This document shows, one piece after another, positions 25,014 to 33,109 of a stretch of 64,000 nt of DNA. The notes beneath the pieces were generated by a model. That model was not told the DNA's origin, made no database searches, and worked only from the letters and a program-made list of their open reading frames with translations. A program made the position numbers and the translations under genes. The stretch covers positions 62,001-126,000 of the forward strand of contig NZ_JALPRS010000002.1 of the NCBI RefSeq assembly GCF_023630255.1, written 5' to 3'. Within the stretch, counting starts at the first letter, position 1. Every line of letters starts with the position of its first letter. Source of the stretch: Pontibacter deserti (GTDB lineage Bacteria > Bacteroidota > Bacteroidia > Cytophagales > Hymenobacteraceae).

Positions 25014-26101
25014 TTAAATACCTAAATCAGGCAAGGCGTTTACAGCCTGCACTTTGCGTTCATCTGCAATGCTAAGGTATTTCTGTGTATGCTTAATTGA
25101 AGTGTGCCCTAAGAGCTGAGAAAGTGTTTTAATGTCATACCCTAACAGGAGTATGTTAGTAGCAAAGGAATGGCGGGCGCTGTGCCATGTAATGCGCTTT
25201 TCTATGCCTGCTCTTGTTACCCAATTCCTGATCGTTTTAGTTGAGCCCTCAAAACTTGGTAAGGGAAAGATAAGATCTTTAGGGCCGGCCTTTTCTCCTA
25301 TCAGTTTAAGGGCGTTATTGTTTAGCCTAAGGCGGTTTACTTCCTGGGTTTTGTTCTGCTTAATCAGTAGCTCGTTATTGCTTATATGCTGCCATTTAAG
25401 CTCTTTGATGTCCCCAAATCTAAGGCCTGTATTGCAGGCAAACAGGAAAGCCCGCTTTATAGTCTCATTACCACAAGGAGTATTAGCAAGCTTCTTTACT
25501 TCATCTAAACTAAGTACTCCCTTATTCATGCCCCCGCTTTTAAATTTCAGGTTTTCAGGCAGTGGGTTCTTATGGAACAGGTTTTCTCTAAGACCATACT
25601 TAACTACTTTTCTAAAGCGGTTAAAGTATGTTAGCGGGCCTTCTCCAGTGTGGTTAGTTTCTAAGTAATCTTTATAGCCTATAATAAGGTTTTGGGTAAG
25701 CTCCTTACATTGCAATTTGTCTTTGCCATGCCTGTCTAGCAGGTAGGCTTTAAACTTCTTTAAACTGGCAGTAAGCACCCGCTTATCTGCTTTGGTATAA
25801 GTAGTGATGTAGGCTTGGTAGAACTTCAGGAAATCAGTACTGGTAAGGGCTTTGCTTTGCAGGTCATAAGTTCCTAGCAAGGCTTCTTCTGTTCGCTTGG
25901 CTTTGATGCGTTGTGCAAGTTCTAATGCAGCTTTGTTAGACTGTTTCTCTAAGGCGGTCTTAGGCTTATCTACCAGGTAAAGCTTTAAATATTCATATTG
26001 CCTTACCCCATCATTGTAGTAATCTAAGTAAAGGCTTATATTACCATTACTTAGCTTTCTTTGCCTTAGCCTTACAGGTTCTTTTGTGGTTGTTTTTTCA
26101 C
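25014..26101 (-). CDS. Tyrosine recombinase/integrase, 5' end shifted out of frame
   Basis: The catalytic domain is intact: Arg in NTGLRFGDIKELKW, HSARHSF (H-x-x-R), LGHTSIKHTQKY with the His and the nucleophile Tyr. The core-binding domain begins near SKALTSTDFLKFY. The in-frame coding sequence extends upstream to 26105 (RLRQRKLSNGNISLYLDYYN, then EFLKLYL-like YEYLKLYLV), which is the Arm-binding domain of Bacteroidota integrases, yet it has no ATG, GTG or TTG before a stop; the first usable start in that frame is TTG at 25880. A GTG at 26101-26099 followed by six A would be in frame if the run had seven. So the gene has lost one base, or needs slippage, or the run is a sequencing error. It sits beside attR. 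Confidence 0.8.
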
Positions 26102-26154
26102 TTGCTTAGCTGCTGTTTTCCAATCTCTTACAATGTAATAAAACGGGATTTGTC

Positions 26155-26181
26155 GAGCAATAAACCAGCAACAAAACTTAG
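26155..26181 (+). promoter_or_regulatory. Candidate integrase arm-type sites, right arm
   Basis: Contains AGCAATAAA and AGCAACAAA spaced by 11 bp, in a 27-bp segment matching 20367-20393 at 24 positions in the same orientation. It lies between the integrase start and attR. Confidence 0.6.
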
Positions 26182-26299
26182 TAAATCATTGTCAAAACAA
26201 AGGCAAATAAGGCAGTGCTGAAAATTGAAAAAGTGCCTTTATTGATGTTTAAAGCCGGTTTTTATTTATTGTTGTTTGCCTATATTTAAAGGTTATGTA

Positions 26300-26319
26300 C
26301 CCGCTCCTGGTACATTTTA
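26300..26319 (+). repeat. attR, 20-bp direct repeat (right end)
   Basis: Second copy of CCCGCTCCTGGTACATTTTA. Only the last 13 tRNA-Leu bases are present here, so this is not a second tRNA. Confidence 0.9.
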
Positions 26320-26352
26320 AAGCCCCTGTAACGTAAGTTGCAAGGGCTTTTT
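26319..26352 (+). terminator. Original terminator of tRNA-Leu, now beyond attR
   Basis: AAAGCCC and GGGCTTT pair around an 18-nt loop (with further CTG/CA pairing) followed by TTTTG. It directly follows the right repeat, as the terminator of tRNA-Leu would have before insertion. Confidence 0.7.
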
Positions 26353-26529
26353 GTTTTACATGTTATCAAAGATCTAGGCCTCAACCCGGTTTGTAATCAA
26401 ATAGCCATCCTGATATTTCTTTATCCTGGTACCACTATACTTCTAAAGTACCTAAACTATTTTTATTAATCACGTATTATCCATAGTCAAGTGCTTTGAT
26501 ATCCCTTCCTCATTAGTTGGTAAAATTTT

Positions 26530-27186
26530 ATGAACAGGTTTTTTCTATTTCTGGCATTCAGTGCTGTCAGTTTTTGTGCGATCGCACAAAAGGGTTTTCC
26601 AGTGCAGCACAAGATCTTTGTTGGTGGTGGTCTTTCGATGGCACCTGAGAGCTTGGCAGGTATTGAGAGTGCAGATAACAAGGGATATGTAGAAAATGGG
26701 CCTATTGTAGCCATTAATTATGTTGCTGGTCTGCATCGCTATTATGGAGCAGGTTTAACTATAGGGCATAGCCGCAATAACCTGAACGCTATAGCTGTGG
26801 CTAATTCCTTTTCGTCGGCTACAACCGTGCAGACCGAGGCTTACACGCTTACTTTTTTGATGGCTGACTTGTATGGTATGTTTCCGGTGAAGCAGTGGAA
26901 TTTTTATGCAAAAGGCAGCTTGGGAAGTATGCTGCCGGATATATGGGAAATGAAAATTACCAATGATGTTGGCAGCGGCACTGTAAAGAGCGGGAAAAAG
27001 TTTGTACCAGCTTACGCAGCCGCACTAGGTGTAAATTATACTTTCGGGAAAGTAGATATTGGATTGGAATCTAATTTGCTGGCCTCAGAGCCTGAATTTG
27101 AAATGCAATTAAATCAATCTGTTTCTTACCGCAAACAATGGCTTTCAGCTTTTAACCATACCATTAAAACAGGTTTCCGTTTTTAA
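26530..27186 (+). CDS. Outer membrane beta-barrel protein
   Basis: 218 residues. A signal peptide ends CAIA before Q20. The mature protein alternates polar and hydrophobic residues in about eight strands and ends TIKTGFRF with a terminal Phe, the usual sign of an outer membrane barrel. It resembles the small OmpA/OmpW-like porin family of Bacteroidota. No plug or periplasmic domain. Function unknown. First host gene after the element; the stop is 17 bp from that of rodA, which runs the other way. Confidence 0.75.
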   Translation: MNRFFLFLAFSAVSFCAIAQKGFPVQHKIFVGGGLSMAPESLAGIESADNKGYVENGPIVAINYVAGLHRYYGAGLTIGHSRNNLNAIAVANSFSSATTVQTEAYTLTFLMADLYGMFPVKQWNFYAKGSLGSMLPDIWEMKITNDVGSGTVKSGKKFVPAYAAALGVNYTFGKVDIGLESNLLASEPEFEMQLNQSVSYRKQWLSAFNHTIKTGFRF

Positions 27187-27203
27187 AGAATAACTTAAAG
27201 ATT

Positions 27204-28526
27204 TTATCTTGAAAGGTCCTGCGCGCGGTTGGCATCAATAGCCAGCAAAATGTAAAGCAGGATAGTAAACGACCACAACGAAGAGCCACCATAGCTAAAG
27301 AAAGGCAACGGTATACCTACCACAGGCGCTAAGCCTATTGTCATGCCAATGTTTATCAGGAAGTGGAAGAAGATAATAGAGACCACACAATAGCCGTAGG
27401 TTCGGGCAAAAACTGATTTCTGGCGTTCGGCTATACTTACAATCCGGATCATCAGTAACAGGAACAGAACGATCAGAATAGTACTGCCTATCCAGCCATG
27501 TTCTTCACCAATTGTACAGAAAATAAAGTCAGTACTTTGCTCCGGTACAAAATCGAATTTGGTTTGTGTTCCTTCCAGAAATCCTTTGCCCCAGAAGCCG
27601 CCTGATCCAATAGCGATCTTGGATTGCGTTACGTTCCAGCCATAGCCAAGCGGGTCAGCTTCCGGGCTTATAAGTGCTTTGATACGGTTTTGCTGGTGCG
27701 GCTGTAGTACATCGTTTATAAAGTAGTCTACGCTAAAGATCATGCCTACTACAAGTATAAACAAGGCGATCATAGACTTAATACGGCGCATTAAGCGGTA
27801 ATCCAGCCAAATGGCAGCTCCCATCAACACAGCAATACCAAGTATAAGGTATAGTTTCGGAACGAGTAGTGTAAGTATAAATATAGCTGCTGCAGAACCG
27901 CCAATAATCAGGATAAGCGGCGACATACCCTCGCGGAAGTATGCCAGTACAAAAGCGGCAAATACCAGTGCCGAACCTGTTTCATTTTGCAGTATGATAA
28001 TGGCAGGCGGCAACAGCGTAATTACGGCCAGAATCATCTGATCCTTCATGTTCTGCTGGCGCAGGTTAACGCTGCTGAGAAAACGGGATGCTGCCAGTGC
28101 GGTGGCAAACTTAGCTAACTCAGCGGGTTGTAAACGCACGCCACCACCTAAATCGAGCCAGGAGCGCGAACCGGCAATTGGATTAGCTACAGCCAGTGTA
28201 AAGAGTAATAACAGTATTATAAAACCGTAGATAGGATAAGCAAGATGCTCAAATATCTTATAATCTACGGCCAGCAGCATGGTGATCAGGATAACAGATG
28301 TACCTATCCAGAGCAACTGCTTACCAGAGTTAATATCGAAGCTGAAGATATTGACCACGTTATCTGGGCTGTATACTACTGCGTAGATGTTCATCCAGCC
28401 CAGTGCTACCAGCAAGAAATATATACCTACCGTTACCCAATCCAGATTCTGCAGAATACGGCGTGACGTACGCTGGCTGCTTCGGGTAGCAATTTTATAC
28501 TTTGGTATGGTCTGTTCTACTGGCAT
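27204..28526 (-). CDS. rodA: Rod shape-determining protein RodA (SEDS glycosyltransferase)
   Basis: 440 residues, about ten membrane helices of the FtsW/RodA/SpoVE (SEDS) family. The conserved periplasmic loop is present: QTKFDFVPEQSTDFIFCTIGEEHGWIG, followed by the closing GLAPVVGIPLPFFSYGGSS motif. RodA polymerises lipid II into glycan strands and works with PBP2. It starts 3 bp after the mrdA stop and is last in the mreBCD-mrdA-rodA operon. The short N-terminal soluble tail (KYKIATRSSQRTSRRI) is basic. Confidence 0.95.
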   Translation of the reverse strand: MPVEQTIPKYKIATRSSQRTSRRILQNLDWVTVGIYFLLVALGWMNIYAVVYSPDNVVNIFSFDINSGKQLLWIGTSVILITMLLAVDYKIFEHLAYPIYGFIILLLLFTLAVANPIAGSRSWLDLGGGVRLQPAELAKFATALAASRFLSSVNLRQQNMKDQMILAVITLLPPAIIILQNETGSALVFAAFVLAYFREGMSPLILIIGGSAAAIFILTLLVPKLYLILGIAVLMGAAIWLDYRLMRRIKSMIALFILVVGMIFSVDYFINDVLQPHQQNRIKALISPEADPLGYGWNVTQSKIAIGSGGFWGKGFLEGTQTKFDFVPEQSTDFIFCTIGEEHGWIGSTILIVLFLLLMIRIVSIAERQKSVFARTYGYCVVSIIFFHFLINIGMTIGLAPVVGIPLPFFSYGGSSLWSFTILLYILLAIDANRAQDLSR

Positions 28527-28529
28527 CTG

Positions 28530-30365
28530 TTAATCAATATTCAGGTATTCGCGGCTAAGTACCCATTTCTCTTTCCACTTATTTTTAGTAGAAACAGAAT
28601 CGGTCAGGTATTTTTCCATCATCAGGCCGGCAATTGGCGCCGCCGACTGTGCTCCGAAACCCGCGTTCTCCACATAAACCGCGATTGCGATCTTTGGGTT
28701 CTCTTTTGGTGCAAAAGCTACAAATACAGCGTGATCTTTACCCTGTGGGTTCTCTGCTGTTCCTGTCTTGCCACATACTTCAATGCCTAAGTGCTCCAGC
28801 GAAGCATTACGCCCTGTACCAGATTTCACAACATCGGCCATACCCTGCACTACTGGCGGGTAATGAATGGCATCTACTGACGCATAATGCTTTTTCTGGT
28901 AATCGTTTAGCGGCTTACCATTTTCGCCAACTGCACGTACCAGGTGTGGCGTAATGTAATAGCCCCGGTTAGCTATAATAGCCATAAAGTTAGCCATCTG
29001 CAGGGGCGTTACACCTAATTCCCCCTGGCCTATACTTAGCGAGTAAATGGTAGAGAATTTCCAGCGGTTCTCCCCATAGATCTTATCGTACATCTTTGTA
29101 GAAGCGATAATACCTTGTTTCTCGTTTGGCAGGTCTATTCCCAGTTTCGTTCCGAAACCAAAGCTTGTAATTTGTTCACGCCAGTCAGCTAGGCCAAGTG
29201 CTGTATCTTTAAATGTATTTGGGGATTTACCCTGGTTTATTGTTGCCCGAAACACCTGGTAAAAGTATGGGTTACAAGATGTTTTAATGGCAATCGAAAG
29301 ATCAGTAGGGGCCTGGTGTGCGTGTGAGCATGTTACCAATGCCTGGTTACACGGGTAGCCTGTATTTGGTGTGATGACGCCTTCCTGTAAAGCAATAAGT
29401 GCCTGCGCCAGCTTAAAAATAGAGCCGGGTGGGTTACTGCTTGCCATGATCGGGCGGTTGAACATTGTTTTGTTCGGGTCGGTAAGCAGCTGCATGTAAT
29501 TCTTTCCGTAGTCCTTACCGGTAAACAGATTCGGATCATAGAATGGGGCAGAGATATAAGCCAAAACTTCACCAGTAGATGGTTCTATTGCTACCACACT
29601 ACCTTTAGCGCCATTCATCAGGTACTCGCCATACTTCTGCAGCTCCAGGTCTATAGTGCTATACAGGTTCTTGCCAGCTACCGAAAGTGTATCATAGGCC
29701 CCGTCTTTAAAAGGTCCTTTCTCGATGCCTCGCACGTTTACCATGATGTGTTTGACACCGCGCTGACCCATCAGGTACTTTTCATACTCCAGCTCTATAC
29801 CGCTTTTGCCAATATAGTCGCCGGGGCGGTAGCCTTTATAGTTGCTGGTGTCTTCTAATTGGTTCGGGCTGATTTCGGCAATATACCCTAGTGCATGCGA
29901 CAAACTGCTGTGCGAGTAACCGCGTGCTGTACGGGCGTTTATATAAAAGCCAGGGTAGTCGATCAGGTTATCCTGTATGTGAGCAATATCCTGAGTGGTA
30001 AGCTTTTGATAAAAGATGGATGGCTTAACTGGTGAATAAGCTCTTGCTTTTTTCAGGCGTTCGCGCACATCCTCTAAAGGAAGATTTAACAGTTTTGATA
30101 AGCGTAGGGTATCCAGCTGTTTTGCTTCCTTAGGTACTACCATCAGGTCGTAAACAGGAGTATTCTCCACCAACAGTTTCCCGTTACGGTCATAAATAAG
30201 GCCACGGAACGGGTATTGGATAACTGTTTTAATAGCATTGGTTTCAGCGGCTTGCTTATAGCTGCTGTCTACTACCTGTATGTAAAACAGGCGAAGGGCA
30301 AACACAATGCCGACCACTACAAAAATGGCCTGAATAATGTACTTTCTGTTTTCTAAGTAATTCAT
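28530..30365 (-). CDS. mrdA: Penicillin-binding protein 2 (peptidoglycan transpeptidase)
   Basis: 611 residues: one N-terminal membrane anchor, a dimerisation domain with IQYPFRGLIYDRNGKLLVEN, and a transpeptidase domain. The active-site motifs are S-x-x-K in NPPGSIFKLAQ (about residue 315), S-x-N as SCN in IKTSCNPYFYQ, and K-T-G in CGKTGTAENPQG (about 535). It cross-links peptidoglycan during side-wall growth together with RodA. It overlaps or abuts its neighbours by a few bases, in the canonical gene order of the elongasome operon. Confidence 0.95.
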   Translation of the reverse strand: MNYLENRKYIIQAIFVVVGIVFALRLFYIQVVDSSYKQAAETNAIKTVIQYPFRGLIYDRNGKLLVENTPVYDLMVVPKEAKQLDTLRLSKLLNLPLEDVRERLKKARAYSPVKPSIFYQKLTTQDIAHIQDNLIDYPGFYINARTARGYSHSSLSHALGYIAEISPNQLEDTSNYKGYRPGDYIGKSGIELEYEKYLMGQRGVKHIMVNVRGIEKGPFKDGAYDTLSVAGKNLYSTIDLELQKYGEYLMNGAKGSVVAIEPSTGEVLAYISAPFYDPNLFTGKDYGKNYMQLLTDPNKTMFNRPIMASSNPPGSIFKLAQALIALQEGVITPNTGYPCNQALVTCSHAHQAPTDLSIAIKTSCNPYFYQVFRATINQGKSPNTFKDTALGLADWREQITSFGFGTKLGIDLPNEKQGIIASTKMYDKIYGENRWKFSTIYSLSIGQGELGVTPLQMANFMAIIANRGYYITPHLVRAVGENGKPLNDYQKKHYASVDAIHYPPVVQGMADVVKSGTGRNASLEHLGIEVCGKTGTAENPQGKDHAVFVAFAPKENPKIAIAVYVENAGFGAQSAAPIAGLMMEKYLTDSVSTKNKWKEKWVLSREYLNID

Positions 30366-30368
30366 GTA

Positions 30369-30887
30369 CTATCTCTTCACTCTCTTTGCAGAGAAGAACA
30401 GTAATTGGAGTATCACGACTACAACCCCTGTAAATAAGGTGCTCAGCAGGATCTTTACTAAAGTATACCACTCAAAGCTGATGATTTCTAAAAAGAATAC
30501 AGCGGCATGGTGTATTACAATAAGTATAGATGCATATGTCAGGAACCAGTTCCAGCCCATAATGTGCAGGTTGGCTGAGTCACTCGATTCGTAACCATCG
30601 CGGGGTGTTAGAAGGTTCAATATATGAGGGCGTAAAAATGCGAGTAGCACGCTTGCCGCCGCATGAATGCCCATGGTATCATAGAAAATATCTACAGTAA
30701 AGCCAACTATAAACCCGAGCAGGAGCAACACAAGTCTGTTTATGTTGATCGGTAGGAATAGCAGAAAGGCAATATAAATGAAGCAAAAGCCTGTACTGAA
30801 GAGCACTAAGTTATCAAAAAGCAGGATTTGCAGTGCTACAAAAAGTATGAACTGCACGATATGTCGGATGCCGAAGGTGCTATTCAT
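30369..30887 (-). CDS. mreD: Rod shape-determining protein MreD
   Basis: 172 residues with five hydrophobic segments. Sequence is weakly conserved in this family, but the size, the segment GFIVGFTVDIFYDTMGIHAAASVLLAFLRPHIL (typical of MreD in Bacteroidota) and the place between mreC and mrdA identify it. Inner membrane part of the elongasome. Its start overlaps the mreC end by 8 bp. Confidence 0.9.
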   Translation of the reverse strand: MNSTFGIRHIVQFILFVALQILLFDNLVLFSTGFCFIYIAFLLFLPININRLVLLLLGFIVGFTVDIFYDTMGIHAAASVLLAFLRPHILNLLTPRDGYESSDSANLHIMGWNWFLTYASILIVIHHAAVFFLEIISFEWYTLVKILLSTLFTGVVVVILQLLFFSAKRVKR

Positions 30888-31764
30888 TTGGGAGTATGCC
30901 TGCGTTATGTTCTAAAGTATCGCGTTCTGCTTTCTGTGTATTTTCAACTACATACACATAAGAGAGCTGCACAAAATCTACCGCTAATTTAACCTTTACT
31001 GTAAAAAAGCTTTTATCTGCTTCTCTGGTAACCGAGCTAACAGTGCCCACCATTATACCTTCCGGGAAAACAGTGTTGTAGCCACTGGTTACAACTGTAT
31101 CGCCTTTGGCTAACTTAACGTGCAGCGGAATATAGTCAAGTATAGCCATGCGATAGTCTCCGCCCTGCCATTTTATAGTTCCGAAAGTTTCGTTGCGCTT
31201 TACTTTAGCCGATATCAGCATTTGCGAGTGCAGCAGTGAAGTAACCGTAGAATAATTGTCAGATACGGTTTTAACACGCCCAACTACGCCATTAGATGCA
31301 ATAACCCCCATGCCTGGCTGTACTCCATCTTTTGTACCGATAGAGAGTGTCAGGTAATTATTGGTGCGACGTACTGAATTGTTGATAACCTTACCCGCAT
31401 GAAGTATAAATGTCTGTGGGCCCGTTCTAAGCGAATCAACTATAGTTGTATCTGCAGGCACAACCAAAGTTGTATCCAGTTTGCTGGTGCTGGCAGTTAT
31501 ACTTACCTGCTTATACTTCATTACTTCCTGGCGGAGCAAGGCATTCTCGCGGGCCAGCGTGTTGTTCACTGTTGCCAGGCTGAAGTAGTCTGTAACACCA
31601 CTCTGGAACTCCAGCACGCGCCCCACATACCTGTTGGCTGAGTTAAAGAAAGCTGCGCCCTGATACGTGTTGTACTGCACGATCAGGTAAATGCACAACG
31701 CTTCCAGCAGCACGAACACCAGGAACGCACGGAACCGATAAATAAACGCAAAAAGATTCCGCAT
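30880..31764 (-). CDS. mreC: Rod shape-determining protein MreC
   Basis: 294 residues: a short cytoplasmic N-terminus, one membrane helix (about 10-30), a coiled-coil segment (NNTLARENALLRQEVMKYKQ, about 65-85) and a periplasmic double beta-barrel with GMGVIASNGVVGRVKTVSDNYSTVTSLLHSQM and the late GDTVVTSGYNTVFPEGIMVG motif. It scaffolds PBP2 and MreD. Second gene of the operon, starting 9 bp after mreB. Confidence 0.95.
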   Translation of the reverse strand: MRNLFAFIYRFRAFLVFVLLEALCIYLIVQYNTYQGAAFFNSANRYVGRVLEFQSGVTDYFSLATVNNTLARENALLRQEVMKYKQVSITASTSKLDTTLVVPADTTIVDSLRTGPQTFILHAGKVINNSVRRTNNYLTLSIGTKDGVQPGMGVIASNGVVGRVKTVSDNYSTVTSLLHSQMLISAKVKRNETFGTIKWQGGDYRMAILDYIPLHVKLAKGDTVVTSGYNTVFPEGIMVGTVSSVTREADKSFFTVKVKLAVDFVQLSYVYVVENTQKAERDTLEHNAGILPNE

Positions 31765-31773
31765 TTGGGCCTG

Positions 31774-32799
31774 TTACGTAAGCAGAACGTTTTTAAAGCC
31801 TTCGATATTTTTAATGGCAGCTCCTGTGCCACGCACTACCGCTCTTAACGGATCTTCGGCGATGTGAATAGGAAGCTTGGTCTTGGCAGCCAGACGCTTA
31901 TCGAAACCACGTAGCAATGCACCACCACCTGTCAGGTGTATACCATTGTCGTAGATGTCAGCAGAAAGTTCAGGCGGAGCAATCTCCAGGGCCTTCAATA
32001 CCGCTTCTTCTATCTTAGAAACTGATTTGTCAAGAGCTATGGCGATCTCCTGGTAAGTAACCTTGATAACTTTAGGAATACCAGTCATCAGGTCGCGGCC
32101 ACGGATTTCATAGTCTGCTGGCGGGTTCTCGATCTCTGTAAGAGCGGCACCAACTTCAATTTTAATTTTCTCGGCAGAGCGCTCACCGATCAGCAGGTTG
32201 TGCTGGCGGCGCATGTAATCAAGAATATCTTTCGTGAACACATCACCGGCCACACGGATAGACTGGTCGCAAACGATACCAGAAAGAGCTACTACAGCGA
32301 TCTCCGTTGTACCACCCCCGATATCCACGATCATAGAACCGATAGGTTGCTCCACGTCAATACCGATACCGATAGCTGCTGCCATTGGCTCCTGGATCAT
32401 CCAAACTTCTTTAGCGCCGGCGTGCTGCGCAGAGTCACGTACGGCACGTTTCTCCACCTCCGTAATACCCGACGGAATACAAATTACCATGCGGTGCGAA
32501 GGCTGGAACAAGCGACGGCCAGTGTCGATCATCTTGATCATACCACGGATCATCTCTTCGGCAGCGTGGAAGTCGGCGATTACACCGTCTTTCAGCGGAC
32601 GAATGGTTTTGATATTCTCGTGTGTTTTTTCGTGCATCTGCATTGCCTGGCGACCAATGGCAAGTACTTTGCCCGTTGTTCTGTCCACGGCAATGATCGA
32701 CGGTTCGTCAACTACGATCTTATCGTTGTGTATGATCAGGGTATTTGCGGTACCAAGGTCAATGGCTATATCGCTGGAGAAAAAATTAAAAAGTCCCAT
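31774..32799 (-). CDS. mreB: Rod shape-determining protein MreB (bacterial actin)
   Basis: 341 residues, actin fold. Phosphate-1 loop AIDLGTANTLI at residues about 12-22, phosphate-2 loop IVDIGGGTTEIAVV at about 158-171, and adenosine motif HLTGGGALLRGFD near 286. It polymerises on the inner membrane and guides the elongasome. First gene of mreBCD-mrdA-rodA. The 310-bp gap upstream contains the purH terminator; I see no other feature in it. Confidence 0.97.
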   Translation of the reverse strand: MGLFNFFSSDIAIDLGTANTLIIHNDKIVVDEPSIIAVDRTTGKVLAIGRQAMQMHEKTHENIKTIRPLKDGVIADFHAAEEMIRGMIKMIDTGRRLFQPSHRMVICIPSGITEVEKRAVRDSAQHAGAKEVWMIQEPMAAAIGIGIDVEQPIGSMIVDIGGGTTEIAVVALSGIVCDQSIRVAGDVFTKDILDYMRRQHNLLIGERSAEKIKIEVGAALTEIENPPADYEIRGRDLMTGIPKVIKVTYQEIAIALDKSVSKIEEAVLKALEIAPPELSADIYDNGIHLTGGGALLRGFDKRLAAKTKLPIHIAEDPLRAVVRGTGAAIKNIEGFKNVLLT

Positions 32800-33054
32800 T
32801 TTGTATATGTGCGGGCGTGCGGTAGCCCTTTTTATATTTCAAATATACTATAATTATTGAGTATAAACCCGGCGCAAAATTAGTGATTTTACACACAATT
32901 TATAATGAACTGTTACAGTAGTGCTTGCTTTTTTAAAATTAACCTTATAAAAATGTGTCTGCGGCTGTATTTCAGGGGTATAACGGTAGTTTCAGGTATA
33001 AATTGAATAGCACTAAGTTTTTGATTTCAGGAAGTTTGGATGACTATAAAGCAA

Positions 33055-33085
33055 AACTCCCCGACTAAAGTATAGCCGGGGAGTT
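33055..33085 (-). terminator. Terminator after purH
   Basis: On the minus strand AACTCCCCG pairs with CGGGGAGTT around a 13-nt loop and runs into TTGC TTTATAG. It begins 25 bp after the purH stop. Confidence 0.8.
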
Positions 33086-33109
33086 CTGATTATCGAAAGT
33101 ATTAACAGC

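Larger units (their letters stand above)
20296..26319. mobile_element. Integrative element in tRNA-Leu (int, xis-like, II/X-type rep, FkbM cargo)
   Basis: About 6 kb bounded by a perfect 20-bp direct repeat, one copy being the 3' end of tRNA-Leu. Content from left: FkbM methyltransferase (plus strand), then on the minus strand a 91-residue unknown, a phage II/X-type replication initiator, a 177-residue unknown, an excisionase-like HTH protein, an RteC-like protein and a tyrosine integrase next to the right end. Paired 9-bp arm-type words lie inside both ends. Composition differs from the host: the methyltransferase gene is very AT-rich and the host heptamer TATA(C/G)TT occurs only once. No relaxase, coupling protein, capsid or Zot-like gene is seen, so it is not a complete conjugative element or phage. 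Confidence 0.88.

Noticed and set aside
26085-26105. Programmed -1 frameshift in the integrase at the A6-C run
   Set aside because: The slippery word A AAA AAC would need a frame that has a TGA directly before it, so the classic mechanism does not fit. One lost base or transcript slippage is simpler.
20296-26319. Complete prophage, filamentous phage or conjugative transposon
   Set aside because: No coat, Zot, relaxase, coupling or mating genes; only the replication and integration genes are of that type.
26280-26320. Second tRNA-Leu at the right end of the element
   Set aside because: Only the last 13 tRNA bases plus 7 following bases are present; no anticodon or D arm precedes them. It is an att repeat.
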